From positions 2,815,501 through 2,879,500 of the forward strand of contig NZ_CP020028.1 of assembly GCF_002240415.1 (NCBI RefSeq): DNA of 64,000 nucleotides, given 5' to 3'. Shown piece by piece: positions 1 through 8,615 of the stretch (within the stretch, counting starts at the first letter, position 1; every line of letters starts with the position of its first letter). Origin of the DNA: Paenibacillus kribbensis. Its GTDB lineage: Bacteria; Bacillota; Bacilli; Paenibacillales; Paenibacillaceae. The position numbers were made by a program, and so were the translations under genes. A model generated the notes under the pieces. The model had not been told where the DNA came from. It saw nothing but the letters and a program-made list of their open reading frames with translations, and made no database searches.

Positions 1-28
1 TTCCAATTTCACGAAGTACTTCCTTCAT
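1..28 (-). CDS. MarR-type regulator, N-terminal fragment cut by window edge
   Basis: Only the first nine codons are inside the window. On the minus strand GAAGGAGTTAATTT precedes ATG, and the reading MKEVLREIG resembles the start of Bacillus MarR-family regulators. The gene diverges from the YczE-like membrane protein, and two related inverted repeats lie between them, as expected for a local autoregulator. Family assignment rests on nine residues plus context, so it is tentative. Confidence 0.5.
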
Positions 29-50
29 AAATTAACTCCTTCGCATCTAT

Positions 51-115
51 TTTATTGCAAATGCAATAAAAATGGTATATATTAAATTTACCCTGATTTT
101 GTTGCATTTGCAACA
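51..115 (+). promoter_or_regulatory. Promoter with twin TTGCA dyad operators
   Basis: TTTATTGCAAATGCAATAAA (51-70) is a perfect 9+2+9 inverted repeat. TGTTGCATTTGCAACA (100-115) is a second 7+2+7 repeat with the same core. A promoter can be drawn as TTGCAA (55-60), 17 bp, TATATT (78-83). The first dyad then covers the -35 box and the second falls just after the predicted transcription start. This geometry supports repression by the divergent MarR-type protein and places the true start codon of the next gene at 123. Confidence 0.6.
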
Positions 116-122
116 TGGAATT

Positions 123-788
123 ATGATAAAGAGGTCGAGTAAAGTGAGATATATTTTTTTTGTATTAGGAATTTTTATATTATCCCTTGGAATTTCTTTC
201 ACTATACAATCAGACCTTGGGACTTCACCTTTTGATGCACTTTTGGTAGGACTGTCCATAAATGTGGGGCTTACTGTGGGAAGTTGGGAAATCATAATAG
301 CTATAATATTGATATGTTGTAATTCACTTTTAAAAAGACAAAGACCAGAAGTTTTGGGGTTGTTAACAGCATTTATAACGGGTATTGGTATTGATATGTG
401 GCTTTTTTTATTGCACAATTTGATAACACCTGAACTATGGTACAGCAAAGTTGTTTGTTTTGGAATTGGTTTAGTTGTTGTAGGATTAGGAACTGCAATA
501 TATTTGCAGACAAATTTTGCACCCATTCCAGTTGACCGTTTAACAATAATCATACAAGAATTAACTAGAACAAATCTATTTTTTTCGAGAACATTCATCT
601 ACCTCATATTCTTGATCATAGCAGTGATTTTAAATGGACCAATTGGCGTTGGAACTTTGTTAACCGTTTGTTTAGGGGGGCTAATACTCAATTGCTTTAT
701 GCCATTTACTGAAAAAGTACTAGACCGCATATTAACACACTCTGGTACATCACCAAATCATGAGAAAGATAAAAAGCATTCTATATAG
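123..788 (+). CDS. YczE/YitT-like integral membrane protein
   Basis: About 221 residues, nearly all hydrophobic, with some five to six membrane segments. The N-terminal part 'LGISFTIQSDLGTSPFDALL' is typical of the YczE family (COG2364-like), whose transport role is not settled. The frame is open back to 72, but the mapped promoter leaves only ATG 123 downstream of the start site; its ribosome binding site is weak (GGA). Regulation by the divergent MarR-type gene is likely from the two operators. Confidence 0.75.
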   Translation: MIKRSSKVRYIFFVLGIFILSLGISFTIQSDLGTSPFDALLVGLSINVGLTVGSWEIIIAIILICCNSLLKRQRPEVLGLLTAFITGIGIDMWLFLLHNLITPELWYSKVVCFGIGLVVVGLGTAIYLQTNFAPIPVDRLTIIIQELTRTNLFFSRTFIYLIFLIIAVILNGPIGVGTLLTVCLGGLILNCFMPFTEKVLDRILTHSGTSPNHEKDKKHSI

Positions 789-802
789 ACACCGCGTGAT
801 GT

Positions 803-851
803 AAAAAAAGAAACCCACGTCTCAAAATGACGGGGTTTCTCGACAATCTGA
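803..851. repeat. Intergenic hairpin repeat, copy A (terminator-like)
   Basis: The stem is AGAAACCC-A-CGTC (809-821) pairing with GACG-GGGTTTCT (829-840). On the minus strand it is followed by seven T, so it would terminate the kinase/xylosidase remnant. The whole block, including the following CTCGACAATCTGA, recurs inverted at 63890-63938, marking it as a dispersed intergenic element as well as a terminator. Confidence 0.6.
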
Positions 852-872
852 GAGGCCCTAAGCCTCTCTTTT
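850..872 (+). terminator. Terminator of the YczE-like gene
   Basis: GAGAGGC-CCTAA-GCCTCTC followed by TTTT on the plus strand, about 60 bp after the stop codon. Confidence 0.7.
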
Positions 873-883
873 ATGCCTTCCGA

Positions 884-1687
884 TTATTTTGGAGCAATTT
901 CCCTGTAAATAAAATAGTCAAAATCAGCATGACGGCGGGTTCCACCCAAATCCTGAACGCAAACTCCGACAAAAGTTCCCGTGAACCGGAGCAGGTCAGA
1001 AGCTTCATCCGCTAGATGAAGGATATTGATTTTCACGCCAATCGACTGCCAATCTGAGCCGCCCAGGGCATAAAAAAAATGCAGGCAATCTCGGCACACC
1101 GCGGCCTTTAATCGAATTGGCCCCGAGCTTGGAAGTGACAGGTCTTGCGCAAGCAGCTCGTCGTAGTTGCCCCGGATCGTTTGTATAATCCCGAGGACTC
1201 TGCCCTGCTCCTCCACATGCGTGATTCTCAGATACACATAATCTTCCGTATCGTAATAAAGGATTAATCCTGTCATTTGCTGAAAGCTCTCAAGCGCAAA
1301 TACCCTTTTCTCTCGCTTAAGGTCAACCAGTTGGTATCCGGAGGGATACGGAGCGTACTCCATTGCAAACGCAGCGTGGATTCATCAAAATCATCCTTCT
1401 CCGGTTCAATCTCAAATGGATGAGCGGGAAGTAGCGGAGCCTTGACATGGACTGAAGGACTATTGCCCCCCCCTCAATACGCAACCAGCCATTATCGTCC
1501 CAGAAGCAGTGCTGCAATGCTGTTTCCCTGCCCAAAGTACATCGGAGTTCTGCCGTTGGTCTTCCACACAAGTGAGCCAAGTACCACTCCCCGTTTTGGG
1601 TTTCCACCAAGGATGCATGCCCTGCCTTTTGGAGAACCAGTTCCGAATGATCGCTGCTTGTCAGCATAGGGTTCAGCGGATCTTTCT
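884..1687 (-). pseudogene. GH43 beta-xylosidase/arabinofuranosidase, 3' remnant
   Basis: Two fragments belong to a GH43 enzyme that hydrolyses xylo- or arabino-oligosaccharides. The first, in frame with the kinase upstream, reads 'KAGHASLVETQNGEWYLAHL' and 'GRETALQ', the conserved end of the GH43 propeller. The second is the concanavalin-like C-terminal domain ('MTGLILYYDTEDYVYLRITH', ending 'DFDYFIYREI'). They are separated by a frameshift at a run of eight G (1466-1473, minus strand). Reading one frame over gives a further conserved-looking stretch ('NSPSVHVKAPLLPAHPFEIE' and 'STLRIPPDTNWLTL') and then an apparent internal deletion near 1285 before 'ESFQQMTG'. The catalytic N-terminal two thirds are missing. 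Confidence 0.75.
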
Positions 1688-2567
1688 CGCGCGGTATCTG
1701 TGTCTTGATAATCAGTTGTCCTAATCGGGTGCTTCCGGAGAGAATAATCAGGTCTTTGCTGCTCGTATCCTTGGTATAATCGATGTCCGACTCCAGCACT
1801 TGCTTCCAGGTAACCCGGCCGCTGGCCGCATCGGAATGATAAATGGTTTCTCCCAATGCATTGCTAACGGTAACACTCATACCGTATTTATCCCGGGCTG
1901 ACACAAAGTCTTGGTTTAATTCCAGGAGGTTAAACGGATCAAGATCGATAAGGATCACTCCTCTGAACGCTCCGTCTGAGCCGAGCAGCACTCTGCCGAC
2001 GGTGATTAGAGCACCGTCCCCCCGATCCTCATAATAAGAGCGGTCGTGCAATCCTGTAATAAAAAGTTTTTCGTTCGAGCCGCGCAGCCGCTTGTACCAT
2101 TCTTGCGACAATAGTGAAGTTTCGTTTACCATGCTGGTGGTATTGGAATACTGATAGACGCTGTTGTCTTCGCTGATTAGGATCAGATTACCTATCTCCG
2201 GTCTCAGTATGGCTACCCTCATAAGCAGGCGCTGTATGGTCAATCGCTGGAGGGCCTGTTCGTCTATAGGCTGGCTCCGTGTGTCGCCCAGTTTGTTGAT
2301 GATGTCGTTATCAACTAGGACCGACTTGGTTACCCTATCATATTCTTCCATGAACTGATTCAAGGTGGTCTCAAGCTGCGAGGTGTACAAGGCAGCGAAT
2401 TCTTGTGAGGAATCCTCCAATTCTGCAGCCGCTTGATGATAAATGAATGCGCTTACAATCAAGAATGGAATAACACAAGCCACAAGATATCCCATCAACA
2501 GTTTATTTTGAAGCCTCATGTTCCTTAGCTTCGTCACTGCTCCGTGGAACCACTTATCATCCACCAT
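1688..2567 (-). pseudogene. YesM-like sensor histidine kinase, 5' part only
   Basis: About 293 residues are left: a cytoplasmic start, a membrane helix ('LLMGYLVACVIPFLIVSAFI'), then an extracellular Cache-type sensor domain ending near 'LGQLIIKTQIPREK'. HAMP, HisKA and ATPase domains of a normal ~600-residue kinase are absent. The frame instead runs directly into GH43 sequence near 1688. Start at ATG 2567 (M18 of the longest frame) because GGGGAAGGATCAAAG precedes it. No cognate response regulator lies nearby. Likely the product of a deletion joining two formerly neighbouring minus-strand genes. Confidence 0.7.
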
Positions 2568-2893
2568 CTTTGATCCTTCCCCTGCTAAGCGTCTTTTGTC
2601 CCATTGTACACGCTGCAACCTCCATTTGCACTAATCTCATTAGAAATCATAAAAATGACTGTGTTTATCTTAAAAATGACATGTTGATCATTTATTTTCC
2701 AGTGCTTATATTTTATGAAAACGGATACATTTTCCGTTTTGTATCATTTTTTACACGCCTATAATTTTTTGCAGGGAGGTGAGAATAAGTACCAATGTAC
2801 TAAATCATTTTAAAACAGATGTCGGTAGGATCAATCCATTTTGATGATTGTAGCAAGCGATAATAAAATACTGCTTATTTGGAGGCGAAATGG
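2568..2893. other. AT-rich divergent intergenic region
   Basis: No gene is seen. An inverted repeat AAAACGG-N9-CCGTTTT lies near 2717-2740. A good Shine-Dalgarno-like GGGAGGTGA near 2775 leads only into a 20-codon frame from GTG, which I do not call as a gene. It should contain the promoters for the kinase remnant and the secreted protein. Confidence 0.4.
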
Positions 2894-4573
2894 ATGGAAA
2901 AAAGATTCTTTTTAGTCTTCACGATGCTTAGTTTATTATTATCAATGGGAATACCGACACAGGCTGCTTCCATCGTATCTTCAGACACCAACAGTTCGGA
3001 AGCCGGAAACAATGGAATCGGAAGAGTGGAAATAAGCACTATTCCATTACCGGATGAAGTGAAGGTGTTGGAAAGCAGTACTTACACGTACTCAGGGAAG
3101 GTCCTTATTATTTATAAAACAGAGAACGATATCCTTACAGCCGATTTTTGGAACATAGGTGTTCTCAACGATAACGGAACGAATTTCAAGATCATCTACT
3201 CTGGAGTCATCCCGACAAAACCAAAGTCGCCTGGGATCCGGATTATGCCATTCCAGGATAATAAGCGGGTATTGCTGGGGGATTATGTCCTTGAATGTTC
3301 GCCTAACATCGACAATTCCTTAAGTACAACTTTAGTTCCTGTCGAATTTCCGTCAATATTAGTAGATGACTCAGATACGTTCAAACATTGGTCTGAAATC
3401 ATCATAGCACCTGACAATAAGCATATGAGCTGGACTATGCTCCGCTCGGATATTGGTGCTGCGGCAGCGATCGGTGTCTTGGAGCGTCATACGGATAACT
3501 ATGTTCTCGAAGATGTGCAGCTTATTAGTACAATACACGCCCTTGAAAACGATCCGAATAATCCTGGCTTTTTCATCCCCAAGCCCTTGAGGGGCGGAGA
3601 AGTGAAGCAGTTTGTCAAGGGGGGAAATGCCATTTCCATTGTCGGGGGAATGTATTACAGTACACCGGATTCCCTTGTACAGGATTTAAATTCTGAAAGT
3701 GTTACGCAAATCACTTATACTCCCGGATATAATGAAACAACGATTTTTTCCCCTGATGAACGATTGGGAATGGTAATGACTACAAGATTCTCGGAGCAAA
3801 CGGATCCTGCCATTTTTGGACTCATGCCTAGGCCCTACGGTATATATACCTCAACGGATATGATGTATTTGCAGTACACTTATGCCGTAACCGGGGTACG
3901 CAATTTTAGAGAGGGCAACGTTGGCCCGGCTTTGATCGACATTAACCGTTCTATGCACCAGGATGGATATCAAGGCGTACAACTCACCACAGATGAGGAT
4001 TGGGTGTATTACTCCCCTATGTCCTGGCACCCTAATGGAAAACGTGCTATGTGGCTGGAGGTGTTAAGAGGCAGCGATGGTTCTCAAAAGCGGGTTCAGA
4101 AAGCAAAACTACTTGATTATAAGCCTAAAAAAACAGTACCGATAAAACCCACTACGGATGATATTCCATACGGTATTAAAGACTTAACTGTGCTGGACTC
4201 TGTATATGGGAATGTAGATGGGAAAATTGCTGGAAAACATTCTGGATACCTCTATTATAAAAGAACAGGTTCATCATTGTTCTCAGGCCAATCGGAAGTT
4301 CAGTACGTAAACTTTAGCGATGATGGCGTGAATTTCTACAATGGATTTGAAAAGACAAACTCTAGTCTTGCCAGTGAAAGCCGTTATGAAGCTAATGTTC
4401 AATTAACAGGCGACAAACAAGGTGAAATGAATTTTAGAGCCACCTTCTCCCCCATGACGGGACCTACGCCTGCTAGCCTGTTGTTTGATACAGATATAGA
4501 CGGCAAGCCCAAAAGTTATGGTTATGCTACCTATAACGGAGTCACTTTAAATATCGAAGATCTTTTGGAATAG
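2894..4573 (+). CDS. Secreted protein, possible beta-propeller, unknown function
   Basis: About 559 residues. The start is ATG 2894, eight bases after GGAGG, rather than the TTG at 2879. Residues 1-25 form a signal peptide ('FFLVFTMLSLLLSMGIPTQA', cleavage likely after AQA-like TQA). The mature part has repeated short strands and phrases such as 'IIIAPDNKHMSWTML', 'FSPDERLGM' and 'MSWHPNGKRAMW', resembling TolB/WD40-like propeller blades. I recognise no catalytic motif. It stands alone between the kinase remnant and a strong terminator. Function unknown; an extracellular binding or lyase-like role cannot be told apart from sequence. Confidence 0.7.
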   Translation: MEKRFFLVFTMLSLLLSMGIPTQAASIVSSDTNSSEAGNNGIGRVEISTIPLPDEVKVLESSTYTYSGKVLIIYKTENDILTADFWNIGVLNDNGTNFKIIYSGVIPTKPKSPGIRIMPFQDNKRVLLGDYVLECSPNIDNSLSTTLVPVEFPSILVDDSDTFKHWSEIIIAPDNKHMSWTMLRSDIGAAAAIGVLERHTDNYVLEDVQLISTIHALENDPNNPGFFIPKPLRGGEVKQFVKGGNAISIVGGMYYSTPDSLVQDLNSESVTQITYTPGYNETTIFSPDERLGMVMTTRFSEQTDPAIFGLMPRPYGIYTSTDMMYLQYTYAVTGVRNFREGNVGPALIDINRSMHQDGYQGVQLTTDEDWVYYSPMSWHPNGKRAMWLEVLRGSDGSQKRVQKAKLLDYKPKKTVPIKPTTDDIPYGIKDLTVLDSVYGNVDGKIAGKHSGYLYYKRTGSSLFSGQSEVQYVNFSDDGVNFYNGFEKTNSSLASESRYEANVQLTGDKQGEMNFRATFSPMTGPTPASLLFDTDIDGKPKSYGYATYNGVTLNIEDLLE

Positions 4574-4595
4574 TCGATACATTTTGCGTTGATAC

Positions 4596-4633
4596 CAAGA
4601 AGCACCCTGGATGAAAATCCGGGGTGCTTCTTG
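4596..4633 (+). terminator. Strong hairpin terminator
   Basis: CAAGAAGCACCC pairs with GGGTGCTTCTTG around a short loop, 23 bp after the stop of the secreted protein gene. The AAG/CTT ends make it usable in both directions. Confidence 0.7.
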
Positions 4634-4636
4634 ATC

Positions 4637-4906
4637 TCACCGATTTCTCAACCGGACGATTCGCCATACGACAAATGATAGTAAGGTCAAACAGAGTCCT
4701 GTGAGAGAAACTGCCGACCATTGCCCGACACTCCACATATAGCTGCCTAGCGAAGATCCAAAAACTCCGCTAATAAATGTGCTTACCATTAAAACCGTAT
4801 TCAGCCTGCTTCTGGCTCCTTCATCTAATGCCTATATTCGAGCTTGATTCGAAATCTGAGCCCCTTGAACGCCGATATCCATAAGAATAATACCAAATAA
4901 TGCAAT
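4637..4906 (-). pseudogene. MFS transporter, C-terminal remnant
   Basis: Minus-strand translation gives 'ALFGIILMDIGVQGAQISNQ', then 'ARI', a TAG stop, then 'ALDEGARSRLNTVLMVSTFI' and two more hydrophobic helices ending 'RIVRLRNR' and TGA (4637-4639). This is the last third of an MFS-family efflux transporter of the type with the conserved 'DxGVQxxQISNQ' region. The in-frame TAG stands where the family usually has Tyr, and a further stop precedes the fragment. The rest of the gene is missing; an azoreductase fragment follows directly. Confidence 0.7.
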
Positions 4907-4963
4907 GAATCTGCAGCCTTATCCTGTTAGAAAGGCCACAAATTCATTGCAATCAAAATGATA

Positions 4964-5389
4964 TTAAAATTGTTTTGCAACTTCTCTCGCTTTCGCGACA
5001 GCCTCTTCCTTAATGGCTTCAGCTCGATCAGGCATTTCGGCCATTCCCTCAATGAAAATGCTCTGGACATCAGTGACTCCGATGAACTGCATGATCGTAC
5101 GTAAGTAACTATTTCCACACTCCAGGAACGAAGCAGGGCCTTCCGAGTAAACTCCGCCGCTAGCCTGGATATGAAGCGCCTTCTTGTCAGTTAGAAGTCC
5201 CACAGGGCCGGTCTCCGTATAGCGATATGTCTTGCCTGGGATAACTAAGCAATTAGTATAATTAAGCAACACATGCGGAATCGTGAGGTTCCACATCGGC
5301 GAAGCAAAGATATATTTATCCGCCGCAATGAATTGATCACAGAGTTCATCTATCTGGACAAGCTTTATTCGCTCGGCATCAGACAGCAA
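4964..5389 (-). pseudogene. azoR: FMN-dependent NADH-azoreductase, N-terminally truncated
   Basis: 141 residues against about 210 in the family. The flavin-binding 'SPMWNLTIP' and 'QASGGVYSEGP' regions and the C-terminal helix are intact. The N-terminal ~65 residues, which carry the phosphate-binding loop, are absent. Homology-like sequence continues upstream ('ADSNTPFDQLLSDAE'). A ribosome binding site GGGAGG with TTG AAA ACT lies at about 5440, in another frame, so an internal deletion seems to have removed the 5' half. Family members reduce quinones and azo compounds with NADH; this copy is probably inactive. Confidence 0.7.
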
Positions 5390-5527
5390 TTGATCGAACG
5401 GAGTGTTGGAGTCAGCTTTTCTCCATTGAAATAGTTTTCAAAATGATTGCCTCCCATTATTAAAAATATTTCTCAGCGAAGTGTAAATGAGAGAATAATT
5501 TCCTCACAACATCCAAGCGGAAATACT

Positions 5528-6067
5528 TCACCAATTGAATTCTAATTGTTTATAAAAGATGAGTGATTCTTCTTTAACAGTTTCTTCGCAGCTACTCCCC
5601 AACATCTCATTCGCTATAGTTAGAAAGTCCTTCCGATTAATTTCGAATTGCCCGAAGCGAAATGGATATCCCCAATTCTGCTCCATTCTGGTGAACGTCA
5701 ACTTGTCTAACAGACCGGCGATTTTTACGATCCTGCAAGGCAAATAACTCATATTTCGACGATGTGGAATAAAATCGTCGCTTATTTTATATCGATAGAC
5801 AACATTGTCTATGGCCCGGCCAATCGCTGTAAATGCTTGTAGGGTCTCCCCTCCCTTCATTTCTGTGCGTGGTGAGTAATAGATGAGCCAGTCCCCTGAT
5901 TGCATTCTTCGGAGTAGGCCAGCTTTCCCATGGCAAGTCTGCGCAATCCCCTCTTCCACTGCATAGCTGACGTGGGATGCAGAAACTACGCCGATCCAAT
6001 AACGTTCTTGATTAGAACACGTTAAATCTCTCTCAAAGAGTACAGTATCAGGTGCCCCGTCGATCAT
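5528..6067 (-). CDS. EVE (PUA-like) domain protein
   Basis: About 179 residues. The EVE fold is clear: 'RYWIGVVSASHVSYAVEEGI' at the start, 'GDWLIYYSPR' and 'LQAFTAIGRAIDNVVYRY' after it, then 'HRRNMSYLP' and 'WGYPFRFGQFEI'. EVE domains are related to PUA and YTH domains and bind modified nucleobases; many occur near restriction or defence genes, although none is seen here. The second ATG (6067) is chosen because GGGAGGGGG stands eight bases upstream. Stand-alone gene with no obvious operon partner. Confidence 0.8.
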   Translation of the reverse strand: MIDGAPDTVLFERDLTCSNQERYWIGVVSASHVSYAVEEGIAQTCHGKAGLLRRMQSGDWLIYYSPRTEMKGGETLQAFTAIGRAIDNVVYRYKISDDFIPHRRNMSYLPCRIVKIAGLLDKLTFTRMEQNWGYPFRFGQFEINRKDFLTIANEMLGSSCEETVKEESLIFYKQLEFNW

Positions 6068-6113
6068 TTTCTTGACCCCCTCCCTCATTTTGCCTACCTA
6101 AATATATAAGAAA

Positions 6114-6139
6114 GCTACTGACAACAGTATGTCAGTAGC
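6114..6139. terminator. Bidirectional hairpin terminator
   Basis: GCTACTGACA-ACAGTA-TGTCAGTAGC is a perfect 10-bp stem. On the plus strand it is followed by GTTTTAT and on the minus strand by TTTCTTAT. It lies between the EVE gene and the dehydrogenase fragment. Confidence 0.65.
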
Positions 6140-6315
6140 GTTTTATCTGTTTTGTTAAGCCGAATTACAACTTTTCTAACTAAATTCAAATTATTAATTT
6201 AATGGAAGCTCTTCAAATGAGTATTAACTTACTCTCAAATTCATCCACTAAAAAAAACTAAGCAAAAGAAAAAAAGAAAGTGCATCATAAATAAATCAGT
6301 CCGTAGAGGAGTATA

Positions 6316-6729
6316 TCAATCGATTCTAAAAACAATTTTTATATGCTTACCACTTTTATGCGCTTTAAATGCTTCTTGATACTGACTAAGTAGAAATTCT
6401 GCTGTAATTGTCTCTTTAAAATTAATTCTATTCAACATTCGAACAGAACGGTCAAATAAATTGGGTGATAGAAACACACCTTTAATAGTCATCTCTTTAG
6501 AGAATACCTGAGCCATATCTAATGGGAATTTAAAGTCTTTTTTATAAGCTGAAGCAATTATTAAGGTCCCTCCGCGAGCAACAAAATTAAATGCAGGTTC
6601 CACAGCTGAGGCGGCACCTGAGCATTCAATCACAATATCAAATCCTCTACCTTCTGTAATATTCATAACTTGTTCATGTAAGTCAGTATTTGTAGGATTG
6701 AAAGAATAGTCAGCACCTATAACTAACAA
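6316..6729 (-). pseudogene. Zinc-type alcohol dehydrogenase (MDR), C-terminal fragment
   Basis: 137 residues match the Rossmann half and C-terminal lobe of a threonine/sorbitol-type dehydrogenase: 'IGADYSFNP', 'GRGFDIVIECSGAASAVEPA', 'GGTLIIASAY'. The zinc-binding N-terminal domain (about 190 residues, including the Cys/His/Glu ligands and the first Gly-rich loop) is absent. The TTG start has no ribosome binding site. It lies directly downstream of a different, intact MDR enzyme. Confidence 0.75.
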
Positions 6730-6818
6730 GTTAAATCAAACTCAAAATTCATGTTAACTGCGCAGCGACCATTATATCTTTTTTCTTCAACCAAGCTGAC
6801 CCTGCTCTTGTCGCTAGT

Positions 6819-7814
6819 TCACTCCATCGAATTGATTTTTGCAACAACTTTCCCTGTTATTTTTCCTTCTTTTAGTTTTACTAAATACTCAGGAATTTCT
6901 TCCATAGAGATGACCGTCAATGCTGGAGGTGCAATTTTCTTTTCAACTAATAATCGGGCGAATTCATCTCCAATTTCAGCTAAATTAGTTTGTGTTTTGT
7001 AATCCCCTTCTGTGTGAGCACCTCCAAGAGCAATTTCATGCAGTGACATGCCCTTTTCATAAAATCGAAGTCGATTAAATTCAGGAAAACCAGCTGTGAC
7101 TACAATTTCACCACCAAAGGCAAGTACATCAATATCTCTAGTAGCACTTGCTGAACTGATGGTATTCAGTACGTAGTCAACGCCTCTTTCGTTTGTCAAC
7201 TTGGCAATCACTGCATACACATCTTCTTTTGTAAAATCAATTGCCTCATCTGCACCCAGACTTTTTGCATATTCTATGTCTCTTCCTTGGCAAGTCGTAT
7301 ATACCGTTAAGCCGCATAATTTAGCCAACTGAATAGCATATCCTCCTACACCACCTGCTCCTCCGTGTATCAGTATCGTATTTCCTGCTTTCGGTCTGAG
7401 TTTTTGAATGATTGCCTGATATGCTGTAAACCCTGCCCCGGGTGCTACGGCAGCTACCTCGTAAGGAATCGACTCTGGCAGCTTGCTTGCTGTATGAGCT
7501 GTCGTGCAGGCATACTCCGCAAATCCTCCATCCAGATTTGTTATGCTGCGGAGATAGTATACACGATCACCAACCTTAAAGTTGTTGACCTCGCTTCCAA
7601 CCGCATCCACAATTCCAGCAACATCTAACCCGAGCACTCTCTGCTTTTCACTTGCCAGGCCGGTATAAGCTGCAACTTGATAATCTGAAGGATTTAAACC
7701 AGATGCAAAAACTTTTACCCTGATTTCATTTTCTTTCGGCATGGGCATCTCTCTATCCTGTACAACCGTAAGGCTTTCTATCTTCCCCTGTTCTTCTAAA
7801 ACAAGTGCTTTCAT
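6819..7814 (-). CDS. Quinone oxidoreductase-like MDR dehydrogenase
   Basis: About 331 residues, full length. An N-terminal GroES-like domain ('KVFASGLNPSDYQVAAYTGL') precedes a Rossmann domain with 'ILIHGGAGGVGGYAIQLAKL', the AxxGxxG-type NADPH loop of zinc-free quinone oxidoreductases. No structural zinc Cys cluster is seen. It probably reduces quinones, enals or similar reactive electrophiles with NADPH. The start is ATG 7814 after AGGAGGTAG. A divergent TetR-family gene and a palindromic operator suggest substrate-induced expression. Confidence 0.85.
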   Translation of the reverse strand: MKALVLEEQGKIESLTVVQDREMPMPKENEIRVKVFASGLNPSDYQVAAYTGLASEKQRVLGLDVAGIVDAVGSEVNNFKVGDRVYYLRSITNLDGGFAEYACTTAHTASKLPESIPYEVAAVAPGAGFTAYQAIIQKLRPKAGNTILIHGGAGGVGGYAIQLAKLCGLTVYTTCQGRDIEYAKSLGADEAIDFTKEDVYAVIAKLTNERGVDYVLNTISSASATRDIDVLAFGGEIVVTAGFPEFNRLRFYEKGMSLHEIALGGAHTEGDYKTQTNLAEIGDEFARLLVEKKIAPPALTVISMEEIPEYLVKLKEGKITGKVVAKINSME

Positions 7815-7878
7815 AAAAATACTACCTCCTGAATTGTTCTGTGGCACTGGTACCTGCTATGTGGAATTTCTTTTATAT

Positions 7879-7936
7879 TTGACATTTATCTTAAGAGTAA
7901 ATAGAATACACATGTGTTTCCGTTACAATTGTAACG
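7879..7936 (+). promoter_or_regulatory. tetR promoter and palindromic operator
   Basis: TTGACA (7879-7884), 17 bp, TAGAAT (7902-7907) is a near-consensus sigma-A promoter. ACACATGTGT (7908-7917) and the perfect 16-bp palindrome CGTTACAATTGTAACG (7921-7936) follow in the start-site region. The second is the best candidate operator for the TetR protein, serving both divergent genes. Confidence 0.7.
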
Positions 7937-7996
7937 CTGGTGATTTTAGGCGTCAATTGGATAGGATACGGACTAAACAAAACAGGAGGAATTGTA

Positions 7997-8590
7997 ATGA
8001 CTGAAAACAAAACGACAGAAATGCAGCGATTAGAAATCTTACGCTTGTCTAACGCAGAATCCAACCGCATCACTAAAACGTGTATTGAATCAGCTATGAT
8101 TTTATTAATGAAGGACAAATGCTTCCATGATATATCGATTACAGATATTGTAAAACGGGCTGGTGTGTCTCGAACTGCTTACTACCGCAACTACGACTCT
8201 AAAGAGGATATATTGCGAAGCGTGATGAAAGAAATCGTGGATAAAGTCATAGTTGCCATGAATCTGCGTCTTCCAATACAAAACACATATGACTACTGGT
8301 ACTCGTTATTCCACATGCTACAACAACATGCTGATAGTCTGAAAATACTTCTCATGGCGAATTTCGGAGATGCAATACTAAACGAAATCCACAGCATAAT
8401 GCAGAGTTCTGTATCCAAAAATAGTATCCAGGAAAATTACAAATCTTATTTTTGGAGTGGTGCCATTTACAGTGTAGCAGCAAGTTGGATTCGAGATGGT
8501 ATGCAGCAGACGGCCGAGGAAATGGCGAAGATTTGCTATCAAATCATAGATCACATGAATGAGGATTGTCATAGCACTCAAAAAGAATAG
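7997..8590 (+). CDS. TetR-family transcriptional regulator
   Basis: About 197 residues. The helix-turn-helix is 'ISITDIVKRAGVSRTAYYRN' near residues 47-66, followed by the family's 'YDSKEDIL'. The C-terminal half is the ligand-binding helical domain. The start is ATG 7997 with AGGAGG nine bases upstream; the longer frame from 7940 would begin inside the operator region. It faces the MDR oxidoreductase and probably represses it. Its last 491 bp are present again, with few differences and no indels, at 50850-51340. Confidence 0.88.
   Translation: MTENKTTEMQRLEILRLSNAESNRITKTCIESAMILLMKDKCFHDISITDIVKRAGVSRTAYYRNYDSKEDILRSVMKEIVDKVIVAMNLRLPIQNTYDYWYSLFHMLQQHADSLKILLMANFGDAILNEIHSIMQSSVSKNSIQENYKSYFWSGAIYSVAASWIRDGMQQTAEEMAKICYQIIDHMNEDCHSTQKE
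8100..8590 (+). repeat. 491-bp direct repeat, copy 1 (within tetR)
   Basis: From TTTTATTAATGAAGG to the TAG stop this matches 50850-51340 at a constant offset of 42,750 bp without indels. Differences are scattered substitutions, several of them amino-acid changing (for example IQNTYDY to ISNTYEY). Similarity stops sharply at both ends. Confidence 0.9.
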
Positions 8591-8615
8591 GCTAATAAGA
8601 TTTTAAAAATTCTTA

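Noticed and set aside
2775..2842. Small gene after GGGAGGTGA
   Set aside because: Only about 20 codons with no recognisable features.
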